50,264 bases of DNA from Halobacteriales archaeon QS_6_64_34. GTDB taxonomy: Archaea; Halobacteriota; Halobacteria; Halobacteriales; Haloarculaceae. The stretch covers positions 91,220-141,483 of the forward strand of contig PXRT01000017.1 of assembly GCA_003020925.1 (NCBI GenBank), in the 5' to 3' direction. A program made the position numbers and the translations under genes. Numbering within the stretch: the first letter of the stretch is position 1; every line of letters starts with the position of its first letter. The notes below the pieces were generated by a model. That model did not search any database, had not been told where the DNA came from, and was given only the letters and a program-made list of their open reading frames with translations. Shown one piece after another: positions 8,038-19,131 of this stretch.

Positions 8038-9416
8038 GCCGCCAGGTCGCCGCCGAACTCGTCTGCCAGTGTCGCGATATCGTCCCCCGCGAGCACCGTA
8101 TACCCGTTTTCGAGCGCCGATTCGACGTGTGGCCCGAGACGCACGTCCAGCAGCGCGTCGCTGTCGACGAACGCCTCGGCCGTCCGGAACTCGCGGGTTC
8201 GCTCGACCACGTAGCGGTCACCCTCGATGTATGGGCCCGCCACGTCCGGGTCGTCGGCGTAGGCGTCGTAGAACCCGGTTGCGTGCTCGCACACGTGGAC
8301 CGGCGGCCCCTCGTGGCGCTCGATAGCCGGCCGCTTGGCGATGCTCAGTTCGACCAGCAGGACGGCCGTCCCGGCGTCCTCGCCGTCAGTCTCACTCTCG
8401 CTGTCCGTTTCTCCGTCACTCGCCAGCGCCGTCGACCGGAACACGTCGAAGCCCCGCCGGTCGAGTGCATCGGTCAGCCCCGACAGCGACTTTCGGAGCT
8501 GGGGCCAGAGCTGGTCGTCGACGACGTCCGGCCTGGCAAATCGGACCGCGACGGGTGTCGTCCCACGGCGCTCGACGGCCGCAACGACCTGTTCGGCCTC
8601 GTACCCCCCCGGCTCGCCTGGCTCGAACAGCGACTCGCGCGGGTCGGTCAAGAGCTCCCGCGCGTAGTGTTGCAGACGGGCGATGTTTGCGGCCGAACAC
8701 ACCGCCGCGACGTTGCGCTCCGGGTCCGTCGGGTCCACCACGACGAGCGGGTCGTCGAACTCGGTGGTTCCGTGGGTCTCGGGGTCGAACCGCACTGGCG
8801 GCTGCCAGTCTGGTACCGCCTCGACGAACGCCTGGAAACCCCCATACTCGACGACCAGCAACTCCGTCAGATACCCCGAAAACCCGCGCGTCCGGAGGTC
8901 GCTGCCGTAGACCCCGATTCCCTTCAGGAACTGTTTGGTGACCCGGACCGCCCCCGCGAGTTCGTCGTCCAGCCGGTCCGCCAGATACCGCGTGTGAAAC
9001 GGCGTCCGGTCGACGGCCGACTGGATGGCCGTCGCGTCCGCGACGGCGTAACACGGGACGAGGTCGACGGCGTAATCGTCCACCTCGCCCACGACGTAGG
9101 GGTGTTCGGCGTACTCCTCGTGACCCTCGGGGAGGACGGCGTGGCCCACCGCCAGCCCGTACTCCTCCAGCTCCGACCGCTCCAGCTCGGGCGAGAACGC
9201 GACGAAGACGTCCACGTCGCGGTCCCCCGCCGTCCAGGTCCCCCGTGCGGTGGAGCCGACCTGCAACACCTCGGCCTCGACCGGGAGGTCCGCAACCGCC
9301 TCCCGAGCCCGCTCCATCACCGTCGCTGCGGCCCGCTGTAACCGCTTGCGCTCTCCGTCGTCCGGTGAGACCCGCTCGCGGACCCGCGAGACGACGGCGT
9401 CGAACTCCTCACTCAT
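8016..9416 (-). CDS. cca: CCA-adding tRNA nucleotidyltransferase, archaeal class I
   Basis: 466 residues, near the usual 440-460 for the archaeal enzyme, which adds or repairs the 3' CCA of tRNAs using CTP and ATP. Motifs are the nucleotidyltransferase signature VGSTARGTW followed by DRDVDVFVAF (two catalytic aspartates) and the third acid in YAVDLVPCY. Next come KQFLKGIGVYGSDLRTRGFSGY (central helix and tail-domain start) and the C-terminal RNA-binding tail with PHVESALE. None of the tRNA genes here encodes CCA, so this activity is needed. A short Ser/Glu/Asp-rich insert lies near residues 325-345. It is transcribed toward hdaI and overlaps its end by 22 bp. Confidence 0.93.
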   Translation of the reverse strand: MSEEFDAVVSRVRERVSPDDGERKRLQRAAATVMERAREAVADLPVEAEVLQVGSTARGTWTAGDRDVDVFVAFSPELERSELEEYGLAVGHAVLPEGHEEYAEHPYVVGEVDDYAVDLVPCYAVADATAIQSAVDRTPFHTRYLADRLDDELAGAVRVTKQFLKGIGVYGSDLRTRGFSGYLTELLVVEYGGFQAFVEAVPDWQPPVRFDPETHGTTEFDDPLVVVDPTDPERNVAAVCSAANIARLQHYARELLTDPRESLFEPGEPGGYEAEQVVAAVERRGTTPVAVRFARPDVVDDQLWPQLRKSLSGLTDALDRRGFDVFRSTALASDGETDSESETDGEDAGTAVLLVELSIAKRPAIERHEGPPVHVCEHATGFYDAYADDPDVAGPYIEGDRYVVERTREFRTAEAFVDSDALLDVRLGPHVESALENGYTVLAGDDIATLADEFGGDLAAYFEPRP

Positions 9417-9509
9417 TGCCCCTGGCTTCTCCGAGAGTGCGTGAAAGCGTGTCGATGACGACCGGAAGCGAAAGCCCTAATTACCAACTCGGGTTACAGT
9501 CGGGTGCGA

Positions 9510-9582
9510 GCCGCCGTAGCTCAGTTGGTAGAGCACCTGGTTGTTACCCAGGTTGTCCCAGGTTCGAGCCCTGGCGGTGGCG
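9510..9582 (+). tRNA. tRNA-Asn (GTT)
   Basis: Cloverleaf: acceptor GCCGCCG/CGGTGGC with discriminator G, D arm GCTCAGTTGGTAGAGC, anticodon stem ACCTGG/CCAGGT around loop TTGTTAC (anticodon GTT), and T arm CCAGG-TTCGAGC-CCTGG. No intron and no encoded CCA. Confidence 0.94.
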
Positions 9583-9592
9583 TCTTCTCCGG
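9562..9592 (+). repeat. Direct repeat (copy 1) of tRNA-Asn 3' end
   Basis: These 31 bp (starting gttcgagccctggcggtgg) cover the last 21 bases of tRNA-Asn plus 10 bases of flank. They recur exactly at 9757-9787, 195 bp downstream. Positions 9582-9594 (gtcttctccggtc) also form a perfect 13-bp inverted repeat with 9631-9643. Confidence 0.85.
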
Positions 9593-9954
9593 TCGTTCAT
9601 CCGCGAGGAGCTTTGGCTCCGAGCATCTGTGACCGGAGAAGACGAATATAGCCAGGGGTCGAGCCGACGAGTCGCAGCGGCCGAGCGGTGCGAAGCGCGA
9701 AGCGCCTCGAAAGCGAGCGGTGTAACCGCGAGCAGGGAGGCCGACCGTCTCGGCTCGTTCGAGCCCTGGCGGTGGCGTCTTCTCCGGAAGTTACGGCCCA
9801 GCAGACGAAGTCTGATGATGGCGTACCTTTCAGGTCGTTCTCTCGTAGGGAGCGTCGGCCCCGAACCACGTTGTCGAAGAACGCGCGAGTCACAGTCCCT
9901 GTGGCGACCCCGACCCGACAGGCTAAAGATGCGGAGCCAAGAACTCCATCCTGA
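9583..9954. other. Gene-free region with tRNA-derived repeats and hairpins
   Basis: No credible CDS is seen in these 372 bp. The stretch holds the 13-bp inverted repeat 9582-9594/9631-9643, a degenerate T-arm-like piece near 9650-9665 (ccaggggtcgagcc), short gcgaagcgcgaagcgcc palindromes near 9690-9710, and the second copy of the tRNA-Asn 3' end at 9757-9787. The rest, up to the next tRNA, shows no recognisable signal. Confidence 0.6.
9757..9787 (+). repeat. Direct repeat (copy 2) of tRNA-Asn 3' end
   Basis: Exact copy of 9562-9592 with no tRNA body in front of it, as expected for an att-type duplication of the 3' end. Confidence 0.85.
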
Positions 9955-10029
9955 GGGCCCTTAGCTTAGTCTGGTTAAAGCGGTCGGCTCATAACCGATT
10001 GAGCGCTGGTTCAAATCCGGCAGGGCCCA
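9955..10029 (+). tRNA. tRNA with CAT anticodon (elongator Met or Ile2)
   Basis: Cloverleaf: acceptor GGGCCCT/AGGGCCC with discriminator A, D arm GCTTAGTCTGGTTAAAGC, anticodon stem GTCGG/CCGAT with loop CTCATAA (anticodon CAT), and T arm GCTGG-TTCAAAT-CCGGC. It lacks the A1-U72 look of archaeal initiators. It could be elongator tRNA-Met or the agmatidine-modified tRNA-Ile2; sequence alone does not settle this for me. Confidence 0.9.
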
Positions 10030-10148
10030 TCCACGAACTCCACATCGCACCCGGCCACGAACCAGAGACAATCGAGTTCCCCGGAATGGTCGAACTCCGG
10101 GACCGGTTCTGGAGCGAAATTCCGAAACCGGAACTCGAAGTCACGTGA
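10029..10148 (+). pseudogene. C-terminal remnant of an ORF cut at the tRNA 3' end
   Basis: An open frame runs from the last base of the CAT tRNA to TGA at 10146-10148 and encodes about 39 residues of normal haloarchaeal composition, including PETIEFPGMVELRDRFW. It has no start codon at its left edge. The next gene (10171) is an HTH protein of the HVO_A0114 type, which in other haloarchaea often follows a small toxin-like TumE-family gene. I infer, without proof, that this is the tail of such a partner, truncated when the segment inserted beside the tRNA. It could also be chance coding-like sequence. Confidence 0.4.
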
Positions 10149-10170
10149 ACCCATCTACACGGTGATACTA

Positions 10171-10620
10171 ATGAACGACTCCACGCCGCCGCTGCATCCG
10201 ATGGAACGCGAACAGCTCCGAGCTGCCTCGATACTCGTCGTGACTGTGAAGTCGTCCGACGAGTTCCAAGACGACGTTACGGACGGCATTGTATCGCTGG
10301 AACAGAGCGATTCGGTGGATTCCGCACCGACGCTCTCGTTTACGAGCTACGATGATCTCATGGCGACGCTGACCCCTCGTGTCCTCGAACTCATCGCGGC
10401 TATCCGCCAGGAAGAGCCATCCAGCATCAACGAGACCGCTCGGACTGTTGACCGGGACATAAAGAATGTTCACGAGGAACTCAATCGGCTTGCGCAGCTG
10501 GGAATCATCCTCTTCGAGGAGAACGGCCAGAGCAAGCGCCCGGTCGTCTGGTTCGACGAACTCGTCATCAACCTTCCATTCGACTCCGAAGCGGGAGACA
10601 CAGCAGCCGCCGCTCCGTAG
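10171..10620 (+). CDS. HTH DNA-binding protein, HVO_A0114-like, possible antitoxin
   Basis: 149 residues from the ATG at 10171; a GTG three codons earlier is also in frame. The N-terminal half (about 1-60) is acidic with the pattern SFTSYDDLMATLTPRVLELI. The C-terminal half is a winged helix: RVLELIAAIRQEEPSSINETARTVDRD as helix-turn-helix, then VHEELNRLAQLGIILFEENGQ as recognition helix and wing. This architecture matches the HVO_A0114 family of haloarchaeal putative DNA-binding proteins, frequently paired with TumE-like toxin genes. Here only a fragment of an upstream partner remains. The gene lies between the CAT tRNA and a 13-bp copy of that tRNA's 3' end (10702-10714), so it may be cargo of a small integrated element. 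Third-position GC is lower than in its neighbours. Confidence 0.75.
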   Translation: MNDSTPPLHPMEREQLRAASILVVTVKSSDEFQDDVTDGIVSLEQSDSVDSAPTLSFTSYDDLMATLTPRVLELIAAIRQEEPSSINETARTVDRDIKNVHEELNRLAQLGIILFEENGQSKRPVVWFDELVINLPFDSEAGDTAAAAP

Positions 10621-10701
10621 GAACGATTTCCGAACCGGTGGTCTGGGGGCTCTCAAACCTAAATTCGACTAGCTGACGCCCTAGCACGTTCTGGAGTATC
10701 C

Positions 10702-10714
10702 CCGGCAGGGCCCA
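10702..10714 (+). repeat. Second copy of CAT-tRNA 3' end (att-like)
   Basis: ccggcagggccca matches the last 13 bases of the CAT tRNA (10017-10029), 685 bp downstream. Similarity does not extend past this core. Confidence 0.5.
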
Positions 10715-10918
10715 CTTGTCGGCACAAGCGAACCCGCGAGCCGCGTCCTGAAGGTAACAGCGGACGGCCGACCAGCACTGTCGCTGCCCCGAACCGACGA
10801 CGGTCGAGTGTTTGGGTGGTCCTGTGCTGGCACTGCTGGCCCGCCAGTACCGATTTAATATAGCGAAATACAGTTTATACCGGAGTTTTGCCGCTACACA
10901 GATTCATCCTGGGACAGC

Positions 10919-11240
10919 GTGTTCGACGCCCTGAGCGTCGAAATGCTAGCGACGACGCATGCGCTTGACCTCGGGCCGGTGACGCTGGTCGGGGTCTCAT
11001 CGACTCGTTCGGACTGGGGGCGGAGTTCTTCAACGGCGCGCTCATGCTGTCATACGGGTCCAGTTGCCGAACAAATTCGCCATCGCTGCCGTCCGCCAGA
11101 GCCGGCAACCCATATGAGTCTCGGCGGTAGTGTTTACGAACCTCGACAGCCTCCCCGAAGCGGCCGTCGATACGAACTACCGGGATACAGCGGCCCACGG
11201 CCGGCGTGGCGTTCCGACGGTTTCGGGACGAGGTGACCCC
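10919..11240 (+). pseudogene. Probable decayed gene, family not recognised
   Basis: Protein-like segments follow one another in different frames of the plus strand. The first is FDALSVEMLATTHALDLGP (from the GTG at 10919), then DSFGLGAEFFNGALMLSYGS (about 11008-11070), then QLPNKFAIAAVRQSRQP (about 11071-11121). After a TGA comes SAVVFTNLDSLPEAAVDTN (about 11130-11180). The pieces read as one protein broken by at least two frameshifts and a stop. No family is recognised. Minus-strand ORFs here are Arg/Pro-rich shadows. The pseudogene reading is a judgement from composition only. Confidence 0.4.
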
Positions 11241-11689
11241 AGCAGGTCCCCGACGCGGAGCTAACGGTTTTACGGGACTGCGCTCACTGGGCGCCCCGCG
11301 AGAACCCGGACGCCGTGGCATCCGTGGTCAAATTGTCGATTTCGGATGACTGAGGACGTTTCGCGGCTGATTGGGCAGCCTGGCGGCTACAGCAGCCCGG
11401 ACAGCGATAAACCATATGACGCGATACCGAATCCGATTTCCACTCGATTCTGCGTTGACTCTTCCGGCTCGCTGTGTCCTCGGCAGTGTTTTCCAGTCCA
11501 CGCCCTCCCGTGGCTCCGGTCGATACAGGGACCCCACGCCGTGGTGTACTCGGTAAAGGGCGTCGTCTACTCCTGTCAACGGCTCCCGCGTTCAAATGTC
11601 TGCAGGCAACCATGGTGTACCAGGCCACATCTCTGTATTGGTGTGCCATCCCCCCCCATTATTTACCAATAACGGGTAAACTACGACGC
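11241..11689. other. Non-coding stretch upstream of the HTH regulator
   Basis: I see no convincing CDS. Short ORFs on both strands lack haloarchaeal amino-acid composition. The last 30 bases before 11690 are relatively A/T-rich (atttaccaataacgggtaaa) and probably hold the promoter of the next gene. Confidence 0.45.
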
Positions 11690-12367
11690 ATGAGCGTTAT
11701 CGCGCATTTGCGTATCTCGGCCGATGCGTTCAAGCTGGGCCGGATTCTCGACGTCACGGCCGGGCGTAGCATCGTGCTGGAGAATCTGGTGCCGCTTGGC
11801 GAGCAGGCCGTCCCCTTCTTTACTATCCACGGTGAGGACGAGAATCAAGCGTTCAAAGACGCCGTCCAGGACCACGCGTCGGTGACGGACATCACGGAGG
11901 TGAGTTCCCACGAGGACCGGACCCTCTATGCCCTCAACTGGGACATCTCCGAGGACGCACTATTCCAGTGTATCCGGGAGCAAAACGCCCAGCTGCTGGG
12001 TGCCACCGGCGGCACCGATATCTGGAAGTTCGAACTCCGCTTTCTGTCTCATAACTCCCTGAGCGAGTTCAAAGCGCACTGTTCGGACGAAGGTATCGCG
12101 CTCGACGTCGGTCGCATCTACAATCCGGCGCGACCGGAGAGCGGCCCCTTCTACGGGCTGACACAGCGCCAGCGGGACACCCTGGTCCGGGCGGTCGAAG
12201 GGGGGTACTACTCGCTGCCGCGCCAGCTGTCCACGCAGGACTTAGCCGAGGAGTTCGGCATCTCGGACCAGGCGGTGACCGAGCGACTGCGCCGAGCGAT
12301 TGTTGCCCTCGTAGATAACTCGCTCATCGCGGCCCTAGAGGAAGCCGAGGAGTTAGAGCAGTCCTGA
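11690..12367 (+). CDS. Bacterio-opsin activator-type HTH transcriptional regulator
   Basis: 225 residues from the ATG at 11690. The N-terminal sensor-like domain (about 1-150) begins MSVIAHLRISADAFKLGRIL, and the C-terminal HTH-10 domain (about 165-220) reads LTQRQRDTLVRAVEGGYYSLPRQ followed by STQDLAEEFGISDQAVTERLRRA. This two-part layout is the usual BAT-domain single-regulator form in haloarchaea, where dozens of paralogues exist; targets cannot be predicted. The longer in-frame ORF upstream starts in non-coding-looking sequence and is rejected. It is flanked by gene-poor DNA on the left and the convergent uvrC on the right. Confidence 0.87.
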   Translation: MSVIAHLRISADAFKLGRILDVTAGRSIVLENLVPLGEQAVPFFTIHGEDENQAFKDAVQDHASVTDITEVSSHEDRTLYALNWDISEDALFQCIREQNAQLLGATGGTDIWKFELRFLSHNSLSEFKAHCSDEGIALDVGRIYNPARPESGPFYGLTQRQRDTLVRAVEGGYYSLPRQLSTQDLAEEFGISDQAVTERLRRAIVALVDNSLIAALEEAEELEQS

Positions 12368-12573
12368 CGACTACACCCAGCCCGGCGGGAGTTCGTCCTG
12401 ATAGTCGTTTACAACGGCGATGGGTGCAAAGCGCCTGGCAAGGCGACCGCGAACGCATTTCATATAGCGCATAGAGATGTATCGCAACTGGCCCGGTCCC
12501 CCACCGGAACTGGGAAACTGGCGACGAAAGACCGTCTCAGCGCACTCAGACACCCAAAATCTGCATAAAACTG

Positions 12574-14307
12574 TTAGAGTCGCGTCTGAATCGTCTCGGC
12601 GGTGGCGCTCCCGACGCCCTCGACCTCGGTCAGCGCCTCGCGGTCGGCCGCACGGATGCGCTCGACGCTCCCGAAGCGCCGCAGGAGCGCTTTCCGCGTC
12701 GCCGGCCCGATACCCGGTAGCTCCTCCAGCGGCGTCGACACCTCGTCGCGCAAGGTCTGGTGGTACTGCACCGCAAAGCGGTGGGCCTCGTCGCGGACCC
12801 GCTGGAGGAGATGCAGGTGGGACGCGTCGTCGGCCCAGTCGTACACCCGTTCGGGCGTAATCACCAGCTCCTCGTCTTTCGCGAGCGCGATAGCGGGCAC
12901 GTCCCAGCCGGTCTCGGCCAGGGCGTCTCGGGCTGCCCCGAGCTGGCCGTCGCCGCCGTCGATGAGTAGCAGGTCGGGGTCCGGGCGGTCGTCCCGGCCC
13001 TCGAGTGCGCGTTCGGCCCGCCAGCGGACGAGTTCGCGCATGTTGGCGTAGTCGTCGTTGCGCTCGGTGAGCTTCTTGCGCCGGTAGCCGCTCGTGTCCG
13101 GGTCGCCGTCGACAGCGAGGACGTTCGAGCCGACGGCGCTTTTGCCCTGCGCGTGGCTCACGTCGAACCCCTCGATGCGCTCGGGTCGGTCGATGCCCAG
13201 CGCGTCGGCCAGCGCGCCGACGCTGTCGTCCTGGCCACCGCGCTGGCGGGCGTTCTTCAGCGCCAGTTCGACCAGCGTGGCCTCGCGGCCGGCGCCCGGG
13301 ACCGCAAGCGTGACGCCCTCCGCCTCCAGCCACTGCTCGATTTCGGGGTCGGCGGGGTCCTCGGCACAGAGAATCCGGCTCGGCAGCTCGCGCTCGGCGT
13401 AGTACTGCGGGATGAACGCCCGGTAGACGCCGGCCGGCCCCTCGCCGTCAGGGGCGGACAGCGTGTAGCGGTCCCGTTCGACGAGCTTCCCGCCCTCCGC
13501 GTGGAGCCGGGCGACGACGGCCCGGTCGCCCTCGACGACGGCGCCTAGCACGTCGGTCGCGGTTCCGCTTTCGGCGCCGCTGACGGCGGTGTCGCGCTCG
13601 CCGTGGAGCGCCTCGACGGCGCCGAGTTTGTCCCGCAAGTTCGCCGCCCGCTCGAACTCCTGGTTCTGCGAGGCCTGCTCCATCGCCCGCCGGAGCGGGT
13701 CCGAGAGCACGCCGACCTCTCCCTCGAAGAAGCGTCTCGCGCTCTCGACGTCGTCGGCGTACTCGGCCTCGCCTATTTCGCCGGTGCAGGGCGCGGTACA
13801 GATGCCCATCTCGTAGTCGAGACAGGGCCGGTCGCGGTCGCTGTACTTGTGGTCCGAACAGCCCCGCAGCCCGTAGGTCTCACGCAGGGCCTTTAGGACC
13901 GTCTCGACCCGTCCCTTGTCGGTGAAGGGACCGTACACCGTCGCCCCTTCGTCCGGGTCGCGGGTCACCTCGATGCGCGGGACGGTGTGGTCGGTGAGCT
14001 GGACCAGCGGGTAGGACTTGTCGTCTTTCAGCCGGACGTTGTAGGGCGGCCGGTGGCGCTTGATGAGGTTGGCCTCGAGCAACAGCGCCTGGGTCTCCGT
14101 GTCGGTGACCGCAAAGTCCAGGCTCCCCGCCCGCCCGACCATCTTCTCGATGCGGCGGCTCCTGGGGTCGGCATATGAGCGCACCCGCTCGCGCAGCGAG
14201 ACGGCCTTGCCGACGTAGAGGACTCGCCCGTCGTCGTCCTCGAACTGGTAGATGCCCGGCTCGTCGGGCAAGTCGGCCGCCCGCCGGCGCACGCCCTCTG
14301 TGTCCAT
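12574..14307 (-). CDS. uvrC: Excinuclease ABC subunit C
   Basis: 577 residues. The N-terminal GIY-YIG nuclease domain shows [18 protein letters not shown] and [24 protein letters not shown] motifs (about 18-100). A UvrB-interaction (UVR) segment lies around [11 protein letters not shown] (about 215), an RNase H-like endonuclease domain around GFDVSHAQG and [10 protein letters not shown], and a C-terminal helix-hairpin-helix pair around [18 protein letters not shown] and [10 protein letters not shown]. UvrC makes the two incisions in nucleotide excision repair with UvrA and UvrB. It is a bacterial-type gene long established in haloarchaea. A single gene here, with no uvrA or uvrB nearby, which is normal. 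Confidence 0.96.
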   Translation of the reverse strand: MDTEGVRRRAADLPDEPGIYQFEDDDGRVLYVGKAVSLRERVRSYADPRSRRIEKMVGRAGSLDFAVTDTETQALLLEANLIKRHRPPYNVRLKDDKSYPLVQLTDHTVPRIEVTRDPDEGATVYGPFTDKGRVETVLKALRETYGLRGCSDHKYSDRDRPCLDYEMGICTAPCTGEIGEAEYADDVESARRFFEGEVGVLSDPLRRAMEQASQNQEFERAANLRDKLGAVEALHGERDTAVSGAESGTATDVLGAVVEGDRAVVARLHAEGGKLVERDRYTLSAPDGEGPAGVYRAFIPQYYAERELPSRILCAEDPADPEIEQWLEAEGVTLAVPGAGREATLVELALKNARQRGGQDDSVGALADALGIDRPERIEGFDVSHAQGKSAVGSNVLAVDGDPDTSGYRRKKLTERNDDYANMRELVRWRAERALEGRDDRPDPDLLLIDGGDGQLGAARDALAETGWDVPAIALAKDEELVITPERVYDWADDASHLHLLQRVRDEAHRFAVQYHQTLRDEVSTPLEELPGIGPATRKALLRRFGSVERIRAADREALTEVEGVGSATAETIQTRL

Positions 14308-14340
14308 CTGCCGGCGGTAGGCACTCGGCGATGTTGAACG

Positions 14341-14949
14341 TCACGCCACGGCGTCGTCCGGCGACGCGTCGGGCGAGGGCGGGGCCGACCCCAGGGCCAC
14401 TCGCAGCCGGTCCACGATACCCTCGTCGTCCGGCGCCGCCAGTTCAATGTCGTCCCCGCCCGCTACCGAGACGACGAGCAATCGTTCCCGGCTCCAGCGA
14501 TACACCGCGAGGACGACGGCGCCGAAGGCAAGCGCCAGTGCGCCGAATATCCGCATGAGGTCGTCGAGCTGGGCGAGCAAGTCGAGCATCGTCCCGAGCG
14601 GTCCCAGCATGCCGCCGATGCCGACGGCGCTTGCCGCCCCGCCACTCTCCAGTGCGATACCCTCGACCATCCCGTCGAGACTGACGGTGAATCCGGCGAC
14701 GAGGAGGGCGACGCCGACCACGACTGCTTTCACCGCCCACTCGAGGAACTGGCCCTCCCCGACGGTGCGGGTCTCGACACCGTCGACGTTGGGCCGGTCG
14801 ACCTGACTGAAGTTCGGCCCCGCCCGGTCGGGGGTAAAGGCCAGCAGCCGGTGGCTCGTCACGACCACGCCGCCGGCGCCGACGGGGACCCGCTCCCGTA
14901 TCGACTCGCCGTCGTACAGGAGCCCGTCGGCCCGCTCGACCCAGTCCAT
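14341..14949 (-). CDS. Membrane protein with an N-terminal PH-like domain
   Basis: About 202 residues from the ATG at 14949 (MDWVERADGLLYDGE); the upstream in-frame ATG is rejected because the intervening residues are atypical. Residues 1-70 resemble a small beta-rich domain with GESIRERVPVG and GVVVTSHRLLAFTPD, the look of a PH-type (bPH/GRAM-like) domain. Two to three hydrophobic segments follow at about 75-95, 105-130 and 138-158, then a short acidic tail. Position after uvrC on the same strand (33-nt gap) may mean shared transcription, but the function is unknown. Confidence 0.65.
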   Translation of the reverse strand: MDWVERADGLLYDGESIRERVPVGAGGVVVTSHRLLAFTPDRAGPNFSQVDRPNVDGVETRTVGEGQFLEWAVKAVVVGVALLVAGFTVSLDGMVEGIALESGGAASAVGIGGMLGPLGTMLDLLAQLDDLMRIFGALALAFGAVVLAVYRWSRERLLVVSVAGGDDIELAAPDDEGIVDRLRVALGSAPPSPDASPDDAVA

Positions 14950-15056
14950 ACTGTGGCGATATCGCCAACACGATTTGAATGTGCCCGCCACAGTATCAGG
15001 TTTGAATATCGACGCGACCCAAACGGCTAACACACCGCCCTGCCGAACTATGCCGT

Positions 15057-15545
15057 ATGCGCTCTGACCCCCGCTGTCCGGAGTGTTCCGGGAAGGTCAG
15101 CTCGACGGCGACGTGGTGTATGCACTGTGGCGAGGATTTCCGGAACCCGATAGACGCCGACAGCGGGCGGCCCGTCCAGGACAGGGCCGGCGGGAAAGCC
15201 GACCACGAAAGCGCGGTAGACGACGGAAGCAGCGACGCCTCGACGGTCGGCCTTCTCGTCGCCGTCTTCGGGCTGGTCACACTGCCCTTTGTCTCCCCGC
15301 CCGGCATGCTGGTGTTTTACGTCGTCGCCGCCGTCGCGGCGGGCATGTACGCTGCCGGCCAGTCGTCGCTGGCCGGGGCGGCCGCCCGTGGGGGCGCTGC
15401 CCTCGCTGTGGCCCCGCTCGCACTCTGGACGCTCGCGCTGTTTATGTCCGGCCCTAGCGCCCTCTCCGTTGGCTCGCTGCTGGCCCCGCTTGCCTATGCC
15501 CTCGTCGTCGCTGCGGTCGCGGCGTCCCTGACCAAGAGTGGCTGA
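15057..15545 (+). CDS. Zinc-ribbon membrane protein, function unknown
   Basis: 162 residues. The N-terminal zinc ribbon CPECSGKVSSTATWCMHCG (two CxxC knuckles, residues 7-25) is followed by a Gly/Ala/Asp-rich linker and three to four hydrophobic helices from about residue 63 to the end. Such short zinc-ribbon plus membrane proteins are common in haloarchaea and have no assigned role. It is divergent from the PH-like membrane protein with about 107 nt between the starts. Confidence 0.75.
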   Translation: MRSDPRCPECSGKVSSTATWCMHCGEDFRNPIDADSGRPVQDRAGGKADHESAVDDGSSDASTVGLLVAVFGLVTLPFVSPPGMLVFYVVAAVAAGMYAAGQSSLAGAAARGGAALAVAPLALWTLALFMSGPSALSVGSLLAPLAYALVVAAVAASLTKSG

Positions 15546-15602
15546 CCACCGGCGCCGTATCAAAACTACCATGCCCTCCCGCGCGGAACCGCCGCCAACA
15601 AG

Positions 15603-16724
15603 GTGGCTTCAGTGACAAAGAAACAGGAATACACGGGCGACTATACGGACAAGACGCTGTACATCCCTGGCCCGACCGAGGTGCGCGAGGACGTCATCGA
15701 CGAGATGGCCCAGCCGATGTTCGGCCATCGGATGGACCGGATGACCGACCTCTATACGACCATCGTCGAAGACACCAAAGAGTTCCTCGGCACCGACAAC
15801 GAGGTGGTTATCCTCACCGCGTCGGGCACCGAGTTCTGGGAGGCCTCGACGCTCAATCTCGTCGACGAGAACATCCTCGTCCCGACCTGCGGGAGCTTCA
15901 GCGAGCGCCACGCCAACGTGGCCGAGCGCCTCGGCAAGGACGTGGACCGCCTCGAATACGACTGGGGCGACGCGGTCAAGCCCGAGGACATCCGCGAGGA
16001 ACTCGAGACGAGCGACAAACACTACGACGTGGTCGCCTGCGTGATGAACGAGAGCTCCACGGGCGTCCGCAATCCCGTCGAGGAAATCGGCGACGTCGTC
16101 GACGAGTACCCCGACACCTACTTCGTCGTCGACGCGGTGTCCTGTCTCGGCGGCGACTATCTCGACATCGACGAGCACGGCATCGACGTCATTTTCGCCT
16201 CGACCCAGAAGGCCTTCGCCATGCCGCCCGGCCTGGCAATCTGTGTCGTCAGCGACGAGGCCTACGACCGCGAACTCGAGAAGGACGAGGCCTCGTGGTA
16301 CGGCGGCTTCCAGCGCTGTCTGGACTACTACGACCGGAAGGGCCAGACCCACTCTACCCCTGCTATCCCTATCATGCTGGCCTACCGCAAGCAGATGAAG
16401 TACATGCTCGAAGAGGGCCACGAGGGCCGCGACGAGCGCCACGAGGAGATGACGGCGTACGTCCACGACTGGGCCGAGGAGCACTTCGACCTGTTCGCCG
16501 AGGAGGGGTACCGCTCCCAGACGGTGACCTGTGTCGAGAACACGCAGGGCATCGACGTCGCCGAGACCATCGAACAGGTCACAGAAGAGTACGACATGGT
16601 GTTCTCGAACGGCTACGGCTCGCAACTGGGCGAGAAGACGTTCCGCATCGGTCACATGGGCGAACACACCGTCGAGAGTATCAAAGAACTCACCGACGCC
16701 ATCGAGGACGTCGCCGACCTGTAG
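15603..16724 (+). CDS. Class V PLP-dependent aminotransferase (alanine-glyoxylate/serine-pyruvate type)
   Basis: 373 residues from a GTG start at 15603 (VASVTKKQEYTGDYTDK). Visible are the family opening TLYIPGPTEVREDVIDEM, the cofactor block TASGTEFWEA, VVDAVSCLGGDYLDID (aspartate that contacts the pyridine ring) and IFASTQKAFAMPPGLA, which holds the PLP lysine. The C-terminal domain ends GHMGEHTVESI. It belongs to the COG0075 group acting on small amino acids such as alanine, serine or phosphonate-like substrates; the exact substrate cannot be told. It stands alone between the zinc-ribbon protein and ligA. Confidence 0.85.
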   Translation: MASVTKKQEYTGDYTDKTLYIPGPTEVREDVIDEMAQPMFGHRMDRMTDLYTTIVEDTKEFLGTDNEVVILTASGTEFWEASTLNLVDENILVPTCGSFSERHANVAERLGKDVDRLEYDWGDAVKPEDIREELETSDKHYDVVACVMNESSTGVRNPVEEIGDVVDEYPDTYFVVDAVSCLGGDYLDIDEHGIDVIFASTQKAFAMPPGLAICVVSDEAYDRELEKDEASWYGGFQRCLDYYDRKGQTHSTPAIPIMLAYRKQMKYMLEEGHEGRDERHEEMTAYVHDWAEEHFDLFAEEGYRSQTVTCVENTQGIDVAETIEQVTEEYDMVFSNGYGSQLGEKTFRIGHMGEHTVESIKELTDAIEDVADL

Positions 16725-16741
16725 GCCACAGGGCAGTGTGA

Positions 16742-19129
<2,388 letters not shown>

Positions 19130-19131
19130 GG

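Noticed and set aside
9583..9954. A second tRNA-Asn gene suggested by the repeated 3' end
   Set aside because: Only the T-arm and acceptor 3' half are present at 9757-9787; no D arm or anticodon arm precedes it.
11474..11689. Upstream extension of the bacterio-opsin-activator-type regulator
   Set aside because: Pro/Arg/Ser-rich sequence without similarity to the sensor domain; ATG 11690 gives the normal N-terminus.
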